Shown here: positions 52,993 through 62,980 of the stretch, one piece after another
How the letters are laid out: each line of letters begins with the position of its first letter
Position numbering within the stretch: position 1 is the first letter of the stretch
From: Nostoc sp. UHCC 0302
Lineage (GTDB): Bacteria > Cyanobacteriota > Cyanobacteriia > Cyanobacteriales > Nostocaceae
NCBI RefSeq assembly: GCF_038096175.1
Contig: NZ_CP151099.1
Coordinates: 6,550,001 to 6,614,000, forward strand
DNA: 64,000 nt
Reading direction: 5' to 3'
Program-made: the position numbers and the translations under genes
The notes under the pieces: model-generated
Databases searched by the model: none
Told to the model about the DNA's origin: nothing
Seen by the model: only the letters and a program-made list of their open reading frames with translations

Positions 52993-55900
52993 CTACAAAA
53001 CCTCCATGACGACGTACAATATTTGAAACTTCAGAATACATACTTCCGACTTTACCGACTTGTTGGGTAAATAAATCGTGACAACCTACAATTACTAGTA
53101 GTTCTTGAGCGCGAGAAAAAGCCACATTTACCCGTTCTGGTTTCTTGGCAAATCCCACATCTCCCTTACTGTTATTACGAACCATACTGACAATTACAAC
53201 TGGTCTTTCCATACCTTGAAATCTGTCTACTGTTCCAGTACGAATTTCTAGTGAAGGGAAAAGTTCAGATTGCAGTCGCTCATCAATTTTTCGCAGTTGA
53301 GCGCCATAAAATGTAATAACGGCGATTTGTTTTTTCGCTTCACCATTAGCAACTCTAGAAGACCAAGCACTCTCGAACTGCTGACACAAGCGTTCAATTA
53401 TATCAACTTCTCGAAGATTCAAATAAGAAGTTCCGTTTCGTTCTTCTAAAAAGTTATTCTCTATAGGTGTTTTTATCCAAATAAGATGATGAGATTCTTG
53501 GATAATTTCGCCTGTTAGATTATGGGCGCGTTTTGTGTCTGGTTCTACAAGACCACATTCTAGATTTCCATCATAAAATTGATTGATTGCTCCCATAATC
53601 ATGGGGTGCATTCTATACTGTGTAGTTAGCATTTGTTTGATGCTTTGGTCAGCAGCTTCAAACTGACTTTTAAAAAGTGATTCTTCTAAAAATCGTAGTT
53701 CTTCTCGTGAACCGCCAATTGTTTGAGCAACTTCCTCTACAGTGCTAGTATCGAGCATAGGTGGTAATTGCCGATGGTCGCCTACCATAACTAACTTTTT
53801 GGCTTTCAAAGCAGGAATTAATAACTCTGGTGGAGTACATTTACTAACTTCATCAATAATTACGACATCAAAGGATTTGAACTCTTGGGAAAAATTATAA
53901 TTTGCAGCCTGAACACAGGTGATACCGACGACGTTGGCATTATCTAGATAAACACGTCTTAAATCGTTGCGATCGCGTTCCGTTGGATTTCTTAATTTTC
54001 CTATCCAATCTTGTACAAAATTTTGATATCGATTCAGATAAGTTTCTTCTGTTTTGAGTTGCTTTTGCCAAGATTCAAACTGAAGATTGATGCTGTATAA
54101 AAATTCTAAATTAAACAAGTCAGTATAAGAAATATTAAGCTTGACTTTAGCAGATATTTCTTGCCATGCTGTTTGCCACCAGTTACGTTCTATTATTAAA
54201 CTTTCTGATATTTTTGGCTGTACTTGTTTTTCTAACTTACGTAGTTTAATTTTTAATTTATCAAGTTGCTGCTTAGAAGCTTTATTTTCTTCTTTAATAG
54301 TTGAAAGATATTCATCCAAATAATTTTTTATTATTTCTAGTATGCTAAAAGGCTCTAATGATGAAATTAAACTTTCAAGCTGATTTATACAACTTTCCCA
54401 AGAATTTATTTGGATGACGAATTCTTGGGGCTGTTCCCAAATTTTTGATTGCTTGGCAAGATATTGTTCCGCTAAAAGCTGGAACTGAACAGGTAAGTTT
54501 TTTTGCTGGTAAAGTTCTTGTAAAATATTAATAACTCGCCCAAGTTTCAAATGAGAATCTTGTTTAACTGCTTCTACCTGAGATTGGGTAGCAGATATTT
54601 TATCCTGGGTAATGCCATTACTCTGAAGTTCATTTAGTTGTTTTTGTACACTTTGAAGCTGTTGTTCAGTTTCAGTTTTGACTTTTAAAACGCATTTGCG
54701 TGCATTTTCAAGAACACTATCTAGTAGTTCTTGTGTAATTCGGGTGAGAGTAGAATCTATATTATCCCATTCCCACGATTTACCATAATTTTGTTGCATT
54801 CTAATGAGAAAAAACTGGGTATTCTCAACTAGTAATTTTCGTTGTTTTGGGGTAAGTAATTGATAATTATTAAACTGTTGATAAGTTTCTTGCCATTGAG
54901 TGCGATCGCTTTTTGATAGTACTATGGGAATCTCACTAAAACTTTGCTGTAAAAAATAGCTAAAATTATGCTGTTTACCCCGCCTATCATTAAAACCTCC
55001 ATCAATTTCATAAGCGATCGCTTTTACCAATAGTTCCCACTCTGGTAAGCTAATTTTATATACTATTGGTAGAATTGGTAATTTTAACGTGTTAGCAAAC
55101 ATCAATAAACCCAATGGCAAATTCAAAAGGTTTTCAGTCAGGGGTAAACCTGATTGCTGACAATCTTTTAATATTTGATACACTTGAGAATATGCAGTGG
55201 ACTTCCATTCTTTAACTGCTGTAACAATATAATCTATTTCACGTTTGCGATTTTCCCAACTTCGGATTGTTTGTTGTAAAATTTGCTGCTTGGTAAAAAA
55301 TTCTTGGTAATCTGTTTGTAACTGATTCAAATAGATAGAATTATCTCGGAAAATCTGCACCGACTCTGCCACTTCTAAGATAGCTGCACTCGCATTTTGA
55401 GCATAACTAACTGCTGTTTTCAATTCAGAAATTTCAGACGCTACAGTTTCACGCAACCAAACTGCTAATCCAAATGCACCACGAGGCGGGCGAACCAAGC
55501 CGAGTTCATCAGTATATTTAATAGCTTTGCGAACATTAGCTAAAAAGTCTTTGACTACACTGTTACTTTCTGTGTAGGGCTGAAGACGTGGCAAAAAGTT
55601 TGTCACTTCTGAAGCTTCCCAATTAACATTTGATGCAGTATTTAACAGGTTTTCCAAACCAGTAACTAGAGATTCAACTTCGCTGTTACGTACTAAAGCT
55701 TCCTGATAAACTGTTTCTTGATTTTTATAATCTGCTTCTAAATTTACTTTGTCCTTATTGAATTCATTTTCTAGCTGATTGAAATCTTCTTCAAGTTTTA
55801 CATATGCTGTAAAACGTGGTAATAATGCCAGTAATTGATGGAAAAGTTTTACATTTTCGAGCCGTTGAGTAAGATTATTTTCACAATCAGTAGCGGTATT

Positions 55901-57475
55901 TTGTAGCCATGTGCCAATCACTTGGTCTTCTAAAAATGGCTGTCCTTCCTCACCAACTCTTTCGGCTCTACCCTTCCGCACAGCCCGAATTACAGGGTTA
56001 TGAACTAATCGACTTAGGGCGTTATCAACTGCGAGATTGGCTTGAGAAGTAATTAGAGTACGCCCACCGCGCAGGGCAACTTGATAGCAAATCTCGGCAA
56101 TTACAGTAGTTTTACCTGTACCTGGAGGCCCTTGAATGAGTACAAGATCATCAGCCGCTAGCACAGTTTCTACTGCTGTCTTTTGTCCATGATTGGCAGA
56201 GGATAATAATAAATTTTGTGGTTGAATTTGAACAGTTTTTTTAATTCCTCTTGCCTGGGAAGCATCAAATAAAAAGTTGCCCAAGTAAGGATTTTGAGTA
56301 CGTCCTTGCTTTAATTGTTCTAAGGCTTCTTTTTTGCGCTGGATTTGTTTTAAGTCCCCGGCTGCATCGAAAAATAAGAATCCAGTATTTGGTAATTGAT
56401 AACGTTTTGATATTATATATTCAGCTAATTCGCGTTCTAATCTGATGCTGATAATGCCAGCTTTAGCATCAACTTTTTCAATAGTTCCTAATGGGCGATT
56501 GTTGTATAAGTTTTTTCCTGTAGGAGGAGTTTCAGAAAGCTTCAAGTCATCATTTTTTGCCTGTTTTACTCTTTCCCAGAAGTTCACTACATCTAAATAA
56601 TTTTCTTTAGAACCGTCTAGGGTAGCTGATTTTATATCAATCTCAAAACTTATCCGTTTTGTACCTGAGCCATAGCTGTAATTGACGTAACTCACACAAA
56701 ACTGACGTGCTTTAGCGATGTTTTCTTCAACCTGCAAAAACGCTTTCCACGCTTTTAGCTGGTCTTCTGTAGGTACATGGTCGCCGCAAATTGGCATCGC
56801 TGCTAGATGTGTTAATGTGTCTGTTGGAATGCCAATACGATGTCGGTGATGAGATAAGAGACGTAAGTGATAAGGTACTGCGTAGCCATCGGCATGACCA
56901 CGTGAAGATTGTAATAACTGAACGGAAAGTATTTTTAAACCACCATATCCATCTTGTTGTACAGATGCTCTAAATCCTAATATTTTTCCGAGCTTCTCAA
57001 GTTTTGTAGGTAATTTAAATTCACAATCTGTTGCTATTGTCAATTCTAAAATTTCTTCTCCTGGTTCTTTCCCAGCGCCTTGGCGTCGTACATAAAATAT
57101 GCAAGGTTCGCGGCTGAAACATTCCAGCATTAATTCGTTAGCGCGATCGCGCCGCTGGGTAAATTCGGGATATGCTTCAAGAGCAGTTTTACCTTCAAAA
57201 TTGCGAATCAAACTATCAATTGCTGAAGCTCCTAATATATAGCCCCAATCTTCTGAACCTGTTTTGTTATTTAAGGAACTTTTTTGGAAAGAGTTAGCAG
57301 CTTTAGCAACTAATTTCTTTGCGGCTGCGCGAATTTGTTCTGCTTCAGATTTTAAGATTGTGCTTCTCTGGGTTTTGGCTGTAATGTTGAGTTTTTTGCA
57401 AATTGCTAATAGCTGATTGCTATCCAAGTTTAATTCTTGTGATAGTTCATATATTTTTATTTTGGCGTTGCTCAT
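52970..57475 (-). CDS. Large UPF1/DNA2-like superfamily 1 helicase with IF2-N-like domain
   Basis: A 1501-residue protein. Residues 1-55 resemble the IF2 N-terminal domain ([20 protein letters not shown]). Walker [10 protein letters not shown] is at 449-457, whereas motif II (IIDEVSK, Asp1208) follows only after about 700 residues that are largely coiled-coil and helical. Later motifs are [14 protein letters not shown] (1286-1291), VDRFQGME (1416-1423) and NVAFSRAQE (1450-1458), as in UPF1-like enzymes. It should unwind RNA or DNA. It overlaps the PLD gene and precedes it in transcription. A helicase with a PLD protein recalls Mokosh anti-phage systems, but a housekeeping role is possible. 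Confidence 0.87.
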   Translation of the reverse strand: MSNAKIKIYELSQELNLDSNQLLAICKKLNITAKTQRSTILKSEAEQIRAAAKKLVAKAANSFQKSSLNNKTGSEDWGYILGASAIDSLIRNFEGKTALEAYPEFTQRRDRANELMLECFSREPCIFYVRRQGAGKEPGEEILELTIATDCEFKLPTKLEKLGKILGFRASVQQDGYGGLKILSVQLLQSSRGHADGYAVPYHLRLLSHHRHRIGIPTDTLTHLAAMPICGDHVPTEDQLKAWKAFLQVEENIAKARQFCVSYVNYSYGSGTKRISFEIDIKSATLDGSKENYLDVVNFWERVKQAKNDDLKLSETPPTGKNLYNNRPLGTIEKVDAKAGIISIRLERELAEYIISKRYQLPNTGFLFFDAAGDLKQIQRKKEALEQLKQGRTQNPYLGNFLFDASQARGIKKTVQIQPQNLLLSSANHGQKTAVETVLAADDLVLIQGPPGTGKTTVIAEICYQVALRGGRTLITSQANLAVDNALSRLVHNPVIRAVRKGRAERVGEEGQPFLEDQVIGTWLQNTATDCENNLTQRLENVKLFHQLLALLPRFTAYVKLEEDFNQLENEFNKDKVNLEADYKNQETVYQEALVRNSEVESLVTGLENLLNTASNVNWEASEVTNFLPRLQPYTESNSVVKDFLANVRKAIKYTDELGLVRPPRGAFGLAVWLRETVASEISELKTAVSYAQNASAAILEVAESVQIFRDNSIYLNQLQTDYQEFFTKQQILQQTIRSWENRKREIDYIVTAVKEWKSTAYSQVYQILKDCQQSGLPLTENLLNLPLGLLMFANTLKLPILPIVYKISLPEWELLVKAIAYEIDGGFNDRRGKQHNFSYFLQQSFSEIPIVLSKSDRTQWQETYQQFNNYQLLTPKQRKLLVENTQFFLIRMQQNYGKSWEWDNIDSTLTRITQELLDSVLENARKCVLKVKTETEQQLQSVQKQLNELQSNGITQDKISATQSQVEAVKQDSHLKLGRVINILQELYQQKNLPVQFQLLAEQYLAKQSKIWEQPQEFVIQINSWESCINQLESLISSLEPFSILEIIKNYLDEYLSTIKEENKASKQQLDKLKIKLRKLEKQVQPKISESLIIERNWWQTAWQEISAKVKLNISYTDLFNLEFLYSINLQFESWQKQLKTEETYLNRYQNFVQDWIGKLRNPTERDRNDLRRVYLDNANVVGITCVQAANYNFSQEFKSFDVVIIDEVSKCTPPELLIPALKAKKLVMVGDHRQLPPMLDTSTVEEVAQTIGGSREELRFLEESLFKSQFEAADQSIKQMLTTQYRMHPMIMGAINQFYDGNLECGLVEPDTKRAHNLTGEIIQESHHLIWIKTPIENNFLEERNGTSYLNLREVDIIERLCQQFESAWSSRVANGEAKKQIAVITFYGAQLRKIDERLQSELFPSLEIRTGTVDRFQGMERPVVIVSMVRNNSKGDVGFAKKPERVNVAFSRAQELLVIVGCHDLFTQQVGKVGSMYSEVSNIVRRHGGFVDVSRFFC

Positions 57476-57787
57476 TCACTGCTGCCTTTGCCCACAAAGT
57501 TTTCTGAGTTTTATTTTCTCTCATTCTGGAGAGTGAAAATAACTATATTAATATTAGGTGATTTATGAAAAATACTTTTTAACGAACCACATACTCCTAC
57601 GGAGAAGCAAGCTACGCGCTAGCGTCTCCCTTTGGGAGAAGGGCGCATTCGCATAGCGTCTGTCTGCGACACGCTGCGCGAACGCAGAGAAGGGCGCGAA
57701 GGAAAGAGAGATAAAGAATTTGATAAAGGATTTAGGATTGCTATATATAGGTTTTCTTGATTATGATCATAATTATCCATTAAATGG
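57476..57787. other. Intergenic region upstream of the helicase gene, with dispersed repeats
   Basis: 312 bases. Bases about 57596-57700 are two dispersed repeats: one with GGAGAAGCAAGCTACGCGC, one (57650-57692) that is the inverted counterpart of 4214-4256. The remaining sequence near the helicase start is AT-rich and may contain the promoter. Confidence 0.6.
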
Positions 57788-58705
57788 CTATAGTTTGTAC
57801 TGCCGATAAACTTCAGTGGCGGCGCGATGTAGCAGTGAATGACGCCAAACTAAGGACTTCATATCATCGGCATAACCCCCGCCAATAACGCAGGCGACGG
57901 GGTAACCGCTACTCATACAAGTACTTAAAACTTGCATTTCCCGACGGAAAATCCCAGTATCAGTTAAGGCTAGTTTTCCTAAGCGATCGCCTATATGAGG
58001 ATCAACGCCTGCATCATAGAATACTAAATCTGGCTGGACTTCTGTCAACAAGTTTGAGAGATAATTCGCCAAAGTTTGTAGATAGGCGTCATCCTCCATT
58101 CCTACTGGTAATGACACATCTAAATCGCTTTTTTGTTTAGTACCAGGAAAATTGACTTCGCAGTGCATGGAAAAAGTAAAAACACTTTGATCATCTTGGA
58201 ATATAAAAGCAGTGCCGTCTCCTTGATGGACATCTAAATCGACAATCAAGATTTTCTGAACAAGTTCAAGTTTTTGCAAAACTCGACAAGCGATCGCTAA
58301 ATCATTGAAAATACAAAAACCAGATCCATAACTGGGAAAAGCATGATGAGTTCCACCAGCAGTATTGCAAGCTAAACCTTGACTTAGTGCCAACTTAGCA
58401 GTAAGTATCGTACCACCTACCGCTACACAAGTACGATTTGCTAAAGCTGGACTCCAAGGTAAGCCAATGCGACGCTGTGCTTTGGGATCTAAGGTTCCTT
58501 GACAGTAAGCTTGAACGTAATTTGCGGTGTGAACTAACTCTATCAACTCTTGTGGCGGACGTTCAGGAGTATGAAATTGTTCTTGATTCGCTACACCATC
58601 AGCTAATAGCAATTCATAGAGTTGCCGAAACTTGGACATTGGGAAGCGATGCCCTTCAGGTAGTGGGGCAATGTAATCTGGGTGGTAAATAATTGGCAAG
58701 TCCAT
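57788..58705 (-). CDS. Histone-deacetylase-family (AcuC-like) deacetylase
   Basis: A 305-residue enzyme of the arginase/deacetylase fold, removing acetyl groups from lysine, polyamine or small-molecule substrates. The GGTHHAF active-site His pair, the Zn motif VDLDVHQGDGT and the second Zn Asp in VDPHIGD are present, as is the C-terminal GGGYADD. Bacterial substrate cannot be predicted. ATG start; it lies 312 bases upstream of the helicase gene on the same strand. Confidence 0.9.
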   Translation of the reverse strand: MDLPIIYHPDYIAPLPEGHRFPMSKFRQLYELLLADGVANQEQFHTPERPPQELIELVHTANYVQAYCQGTLDPKAQRRIGLPWSPALANRTCVAVGGTILTAKLALSQGLACNTAGGTHHAFPSYGSGFCIFNDLAIACRVLQKLELVQKILIVDLDVHQGDGTAFIFQDDQSVFTFSMHCEVNFPGTKQKSDLDVSLPVGMEDDAYLQTLANYLSNLLTEVQPDLVFYDAGVDPHIGDRLGKLALTDTGIFRREMQVLSTCMSSGYPVACVIGGGYADDMKSLVWRHSLLHRAATEVYRQYKL

Positions 58706-58949
58706 GTTATTAATTTTTAATCATAGTCTGATGCCAAATACGCTTAGCACCGATGCGCGGAACTCAAAATTCACTCATTCAAAATTCAAACTTATTTTAC
58801 GAGATCAAACGCAATCTCTAAAAGTGTAAGATATCCTGAGTCCAGAGCATCTTAAGCAGATGATCCGACAAGTAACAAGGTAGAATTTAGCCATAATCAC
58901 ATCAAAGATGCTGATTAGTCAAATTTAAAACTCAACATTTCAAATTTAT

Positions 58950-59987
58950 ATGATTGAATGGATTGCGCCCATCGCTTTTATTTTAGCTGGCTTACTGGCT
59001 GGAATAATTGGGGAGAAAGTTATCTTTAAAAGAATGGAAATATTTGTTAAGAACAAACGAATCGCAGGGGGTAATATTATATTTCGCTCTCTGCATCGGA
59101 TGACTTTTATTTGGTTTGTTCTCGGCGGTTTTTTTGGGGCTATTTTGAGTTCACCCATCAAACCGGATATTGCTAATGTTCTGCAAAAAATTCTCACTAT
59201 TGCGTTGCTGTATTCAGTAACATTAGTTTTAGCTAAATTTACGGCTGGTTTTGTTAATTTATTTATTCAAAGAACAGAAGGTGTTCCTACATCACTAATT
59301 TCTAATCTTGCTAAAATTGCTGTTTTTAGTTTAGGAACATTAATCATCTTGCAAACTGTGGGTGTTGAGATTACACCGATAGTCACAACTCTAGGGATTG
59401 GTGGTCTAGCAGTTGGTTTAGCACTACAAGACACACTAGCAAATTTGTTTTCAGGATTTTATTTAATTATTTCTAAACAAGTTAGAACTGGAGATTATGT
59501 AAAATTAGATGCTGGTCATGAGGGATATGTTCTCGATATTTCCTGGCGCAATACGACAATTAAAGAAATATCTAATAACGTAGTAATTGTTCCAAATTCT
59601 AAATTATCCTCTGCCATTTTTACTAACTATCATTTACCTGCCAAAGAAATTACTTTAACCCTGGATGTAGGAGTCAGTTATGATAGTGACTTGGAAAAAG
59701 TTGAAAAAGTGACTGTGGAAGTTGCTAAAGAGGTAATGCAAGAAATTGCACCCAACTTAATAGCAAATGAACCATATATTAGATTTCACAATTTTGGTGA
59801 TTTTAGTATAGATTTTACACTCTATATGCGAGTTAGTGAATACTTTGACCAGCGGATTGGGAAACATATATTTATTAAAAAACTGCACAAACGCTATCAG
59901 CAAGCAGGGATTACAATTCCCTTTCCCGTTAGAGAAGTTTATATGCAAAAAGATGGGCAAGAAGATTCAACTATAGAACAAAGTTAG
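58950..59987 (+). CDS. MscS-family mechanosensitive channel
   Basis: A 345-residue inner-membrane protein with four hydrophobic segments (about 5-25, 50-70, 80-105, 125-150) and the pore-lining helix LGIGGLAVGLALQDTLANLF, followed by the cytoplasmic beta domain (VRTGDYVKL, VLDISWRNTTIKEISN, VVIVPNSKL) and the alpha/beta tail (ISIPFPVREV-like end: ITIPFPVREV). It releases solutes under osmotic down-shock or may be a small-conductance variant. Divergent from the deacetylase gene. Confidence 0.92.
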   Translation: MIEWIAPIAFILAGLLAGIIGEKVIFKRMEIFVKNKRIAGGNIIFRSLHRMTFIWFVLGGFFGAILSSPIKPDIANVLQKILTIALLYSVTLVLAKFTAGFVNLFIQRTEGVPTSLISNLAKIAVFSLGTLIILQTVGVEITPIVTTLGIGGLAVGLALQDTLANLFSGFYLIISKQVRTGDYVKLDAGHEGYVLDISWRNTTIKEISNNVVIVPNSKLSSAIFTNYHLPAKEITLTLDVGVSYDSDLEKVEKVTVEVAKEVMQEIAPNLIANEPYIRFHNFGDFSIDFTLYMRVSEYFDQRIGKHIFIKKLHKRYQQAGITIPFPVREVYMQKDGQEDSTIEQS

Positions 59988-60031
59988 TGGTTGCCGCGTT
60001 GTCAAACATGGCAACCGACTTGTTCTCAAAC

Positions 60032-60811
60032 TTAGATTGCTAATGCACGCTTTTCTAATGTTAGTTCAATGCGATCGCCTGGTTTTGGTTCCATTACCTG
60101 CGTCGCCAGATTGTTCTTCTGTAATAACAAACGAAATTCCTCAGCACTTCCCTTAGTCTGAATAAATTTCATCAACAATCCCTCAAACAGCACATCTCCA
60201 CCAGCAGCTGTAGGTATCATTACTTGGGGTTGTAAAGACTTTGCTACTTCCAAGGCACTATTATTTCCCTGAATAATCGGCCCAAGTAAAGGCAACTTCA
60301 TGTCAATAAGTGGTGTAATGACTACATCGATTGGTGCAGCCTGCTTAACTTGGGGGGGATGATAACCGTGAGGCTCGTAGTAAACTGTTACACCACTTTC
60401 TAACTCTTTGAGGAGATAACCATTTTCCACCAACATAGGGCCAATGGGAGAGCCAGGAGTAGCCTTGATTTCTATTTGATTATTCAGCGTGAAAGTTTCA
60501 CCATGAGCGAGAACTGTTACCTGAGTGTAACCTAACTGCTGTACTACTTTAGCTGCATTAGGCGAAGCTACTACCTTAATGTTGTGGTCTAGCTGCTTGA
60601 GTGTTGGTGGATGAGCATGGTCTTCCAAACCTTGAGACAGCAGAATTAAATCAATATTCTCTGGTATTGGACGTTCTTGAGGTCGCGAGCCTTTAAATAG
60701 CCAATCCAAATTGCTAAATATTAACGAACCAACCAACCAAGGGTCAATTAGTATCCGTTGTCTGCCAATTTCCAGCAGCCAAGAATTGCTGTCTAACCAA
60801 GTTAAGAACAT
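60032..60811 (-). CDS. Metallo-beta-lactamase-fold hydrolase
   Basis: A 259-residue cytoplasmic protein of the UlaG-like MBL group. It begins MFLTWLDSNSWLLEIGRQRILIDP, has the HxxxDH-like segment LLSQGLEDHAHPPTL in which the usual first His is replaced, and PHGYHPPQV later. Because the SHxHxDH motif is degenerate (SQGLEDHAH), metal binding may be altered. Function unknown. Convergent with the MscS gene. Confidence 0.8.
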   Translation of the reverse strand: MFLTWLDSNSWLLEIGRQRILIDPWLVGSLIFSNLDWLFKGSRPQERPIPENIDLILLSQGLEDHAHPPTLKQLDHNIKVVASPNAAKVVQQLGYTQVTVLAHGETFTLNNQIEIKATPGSPIGPMLVENGYLLKELESGVTVYYEPHGYHPPQVKQAAPIDVVITPLIDMKLPLLGPIIQGNNSALEVAKSLQPQVMIPTAAGGDVLFEGLLMKFIQTKGSAEEFRLLLQKNNLATQVMEPKPGDRIELTLEKRALAI

Positions 60812-60852
60812 AAATTATATTAAGATAACGCCTATCTTCATTATCAATCGTG

Positions 60853-61074
60853 TCAGCTTTGCAGGGTTTTGACTAAATCTGCAAGTAAGATTTTTGACCG
60901 TTCATGCTCTGGTAGCGGAGCTATGATTTCCAGAATCCCATTGGTATAAACAATTCAAGATGAGTGCTGTTGCCCCAACTCCAAGAGAATCTCTGCAAAC
61001 CTTTGCCAATAAACAGGCTCGAAAATGACTTTTTGACTTGGTTCTAGCTATAGGTTGACGGAAGTTGGGGGCAT
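60853..61074 (-). pseudogene. Uma2-family remnant with two internal stops
   Basis: From an ATG at 61074 the frame reads a Uma2-like N-terminal half: EPSQKVIFEPVYWQRFAEIL, LELGQQHSS, then IVYTNGILEIIAPLPEHERS and LLADLVKTLQ, interrupted by TAG at codon 9 and TGA at codon 40 (where the family usually has Arg, CGA), and ended by TGA at 60853. The C-terminal half is gone. It lies 15 bases downstream of an intact Uma2 gene but is not a piece of it. Confidence 0.75.
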
Positions 61075-61089
61075 AGCGATTTTTCCTTA

Positions 61090-61824
61090 TCATTCTTGGA
61101 CAAAGCGCCTTACTGCTTCCACAGGTAAGCTCAGGGCGCTAGCAACTTGTTCCACACTCAACCCCAACTCCAATAATCGAGGTATTGCATCCTGTCGGGC
61201 TTGTTCTGCTTGTTGCCGGGCTTGTTCTGTTTCTTTATGACTTAACAGTTTTTTCCCAGTTTGGGGGTCAAAAAACCGCAATTCTCCGTTAATCAGTCCC
61301 AGGTCTAAACCCAATACTTCACTGTGAATAGACGAGACACTATCAGGTAAAAGGTTGGATGTTATGGGTTGATATTTACCCTCAACCAAACTGGAACCCT
61401 TGAGTTGTGGGTTGAGATAATCGCCAGTAGGGTCATATTGAAAGTATTCCTGCACACCTAAAAGTGAGTATTTCTTGGGTTTATCCTCTTCATCGTTTTC
61501 TTGGGTGGTTGCAGAAGTGATTTCCAAAACGAAATTAGGGACTTTTCCCCCTTCTTCCCAAACCTTATAGCTGAGGCGCTTTTTCTTTTCTACGCCAAAC
61601 ACCACAAAAACATCAGGAGCAACTACGGCACTAGGAATGCCCTTTTTGTAGTAAATGAACAGATTCCCTGAGACGTAAACATCATTTCGGTCTTGGAAAT
61701 AAATGTCTAAGGTTTCTACGCCATAAATTAGATAATCCCGTGCTGGGTCACTCTCCGCCATTGGTTTACCATCAGAGTCGGGGTAGATAATTTCGGTCTT
61801 GAGTTGGTTGGCAGAAAGGGTCAT
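61090..61824 (-). CDS. Uma2-family (DUF820) putative endonuclease
   Basis: A 244-residue intact member of the PD-(D/E)XK-like family expanded in cyanobacteria. The core reads VVAPDVFVVFGVEKK and PNFVLEITSATTQENDEEDK, holding the Asp and the Glu-x-x catalytic pattern, followed by KKYSLLGVQEYFQYDP. The C-terminus has a Gln/Ala-rich helical stretch and ends LLELGLSVEQVASALSLPVE. Often linked with mobile elements, though no transposase is seen here. ATG start. Confidence 0.88.
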   Translation of the reverse strand: MTLSANQLKTEIIYPDSDGKPMAESDPARDYLIYGVETLDIYFQDRNDVYVSGNLFIYYKKGIPSAVVAPDVFVVFGVEKKKRLSYKVWEEGGKVPNFVLEITSATTQENDEEDKPKKYSLLGVQEYFQYDPTGDYLNPQLKGSSLVEGKYQPITSNLLPDSVSSIHSEVLGLDLGLINGELRFFDPQTGKKLLSHKETEQARQQAEQARQDAIPRLLELGLSVEQVASALSLPVEAVRRFVQE

Positions 61825-61934
61825 AGGGTAAAGACTTCAACTCAACTGGGCTGGTTTAAAAATAGCATTTTGTTCAGGCTGTTTGCCCTCAGAGAAGATT
61901 ACTATATTTAAGAAACACTTTATGAATCTTAATA

Positions 61935-62828
61935 ATGACTTTCATTACACAGCAGCTAGGAACACAAGACAGCTTTGAAAAACTCTTTTGGACTTGGCAG
62001 GGATACAAAATTCAATACACCGTCATGGGTACAGGACGCCCTCTGGTATTAGTTCACGGCTTTGGTGCTTCCATTGGACATTGGCGCAAAAATATTCCTA
62101 TTTTAGCAAATGCTGGCTACCAAGTTTTTGCTTTGGATCTTTTGGGTTTTGGGGGTTCTGATAAAGCACCAATTAATTACAGCACAGAAGTATGGGTGGA
62201 ATTGCTGAAAGATTTTTGCACAGCACACATTCAAGAACCAGCTGTATTTATTGGCAACTCCATCGGCGCACTTTTGGGCTTGATAGTACTAGTAGAACAT
62301 CCAGAAATTGCTGCTGGTGGTGTTTTGATTAACTGTGCGGGTGGATTGAGTCATCGTCCTCACGAATTGAATCCGCCGCTGCGTATTGTGATGGGAGCTT
62401 TTAACAGGTTTGTGCGATCGCCAATTACAGGTAAATTTGTTTTTAACCGCATTCGTCAAAAAGCCCAAATTCGTCGGACTCTTTACCAAGTTTACCGCGA
62501 TCGCCAAGCTGTTACTGATGAACTAGTTGATTTACTTTATACTCCCTCTTGTGATCCAGGAGCGCAACAAGTTTTTGCTTCTATTCTGACAGCACCCCCT
62601 GGGCCAAGTCCTGTGGAACTTTTGCCGAAAGTAGAACGTCCTATACTGGTAATTTGGGGTGCAGATGATCCCTGGACACCAATTTCAGGGGCTAAGATTT
62701 ACGAGGAGGCGCGTAAGAATGGCAAGGAAATCAAAATTGTTCCTATTCCTAACGCCGGTCATTGTCCCCACGATGAAGTTCCAGATGTAGTAAATGCCCA
62801 GATTGTCGATTGGCTAGCGCAAAGGTGA
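61935..62828 (+). CDS. Alpha/beta-fold hydrolase
   Basis: A 297-residue alpha/beta hydrolase. The oxyanion segment LVHGFGASIGHW, the nucleophile elbow FIGNSIGALLG (Ser in G-N-S-I-G), the acid Asp in GADDPWTP and the catalytic His in NAGHCPHDE are visible. Similar cyanobacterial proteins include esterase- and pheophytinase-like enzymes; the substrate cannot be assigned. ATG start at 61935 with weak upstream purines. The kinase gene follows on the same strand. Confidence 0.9.
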   Translation: MTFITQQLGTQDSFEKLFWTWQGYKIQYTVMGTGRPLVLVHGFGASIGHWRKNIPILANAGYQVFALDLLGFGGSDKAPINYSTEVWVELLKDFCTAHIQEPAVFIGNSIGALLGLIVLVEHPEIAAGGVLINCAGGLSHRPHELNPPLRIVMGAFNRFVRSPITGKFVFNRIRQKAQIRRTLYQVYRDRQAVTDELVDLLYTPSCDPGAQQVFASILTAPPGPSPVELLPKVERPILVIWGADDPWTPISGAKIYEEARKNGKEIKIVPIPNAGHCPHDEVPDVVNAQIVDWLAQR

Positions 62829-62980
62829 TTATTTTGTGCCGAGACGCAACACACGAGTAATAACTTTGTACCTATGCGTTTTGGCGCAGACAGGGTAGAA
62901 ATGCAGCTAACAATCTGGGTGAGTGGATCTTACTTTTTTTAATTGCACCTTGGCAAAATCAAACTCATGTGGTGTGTGTA

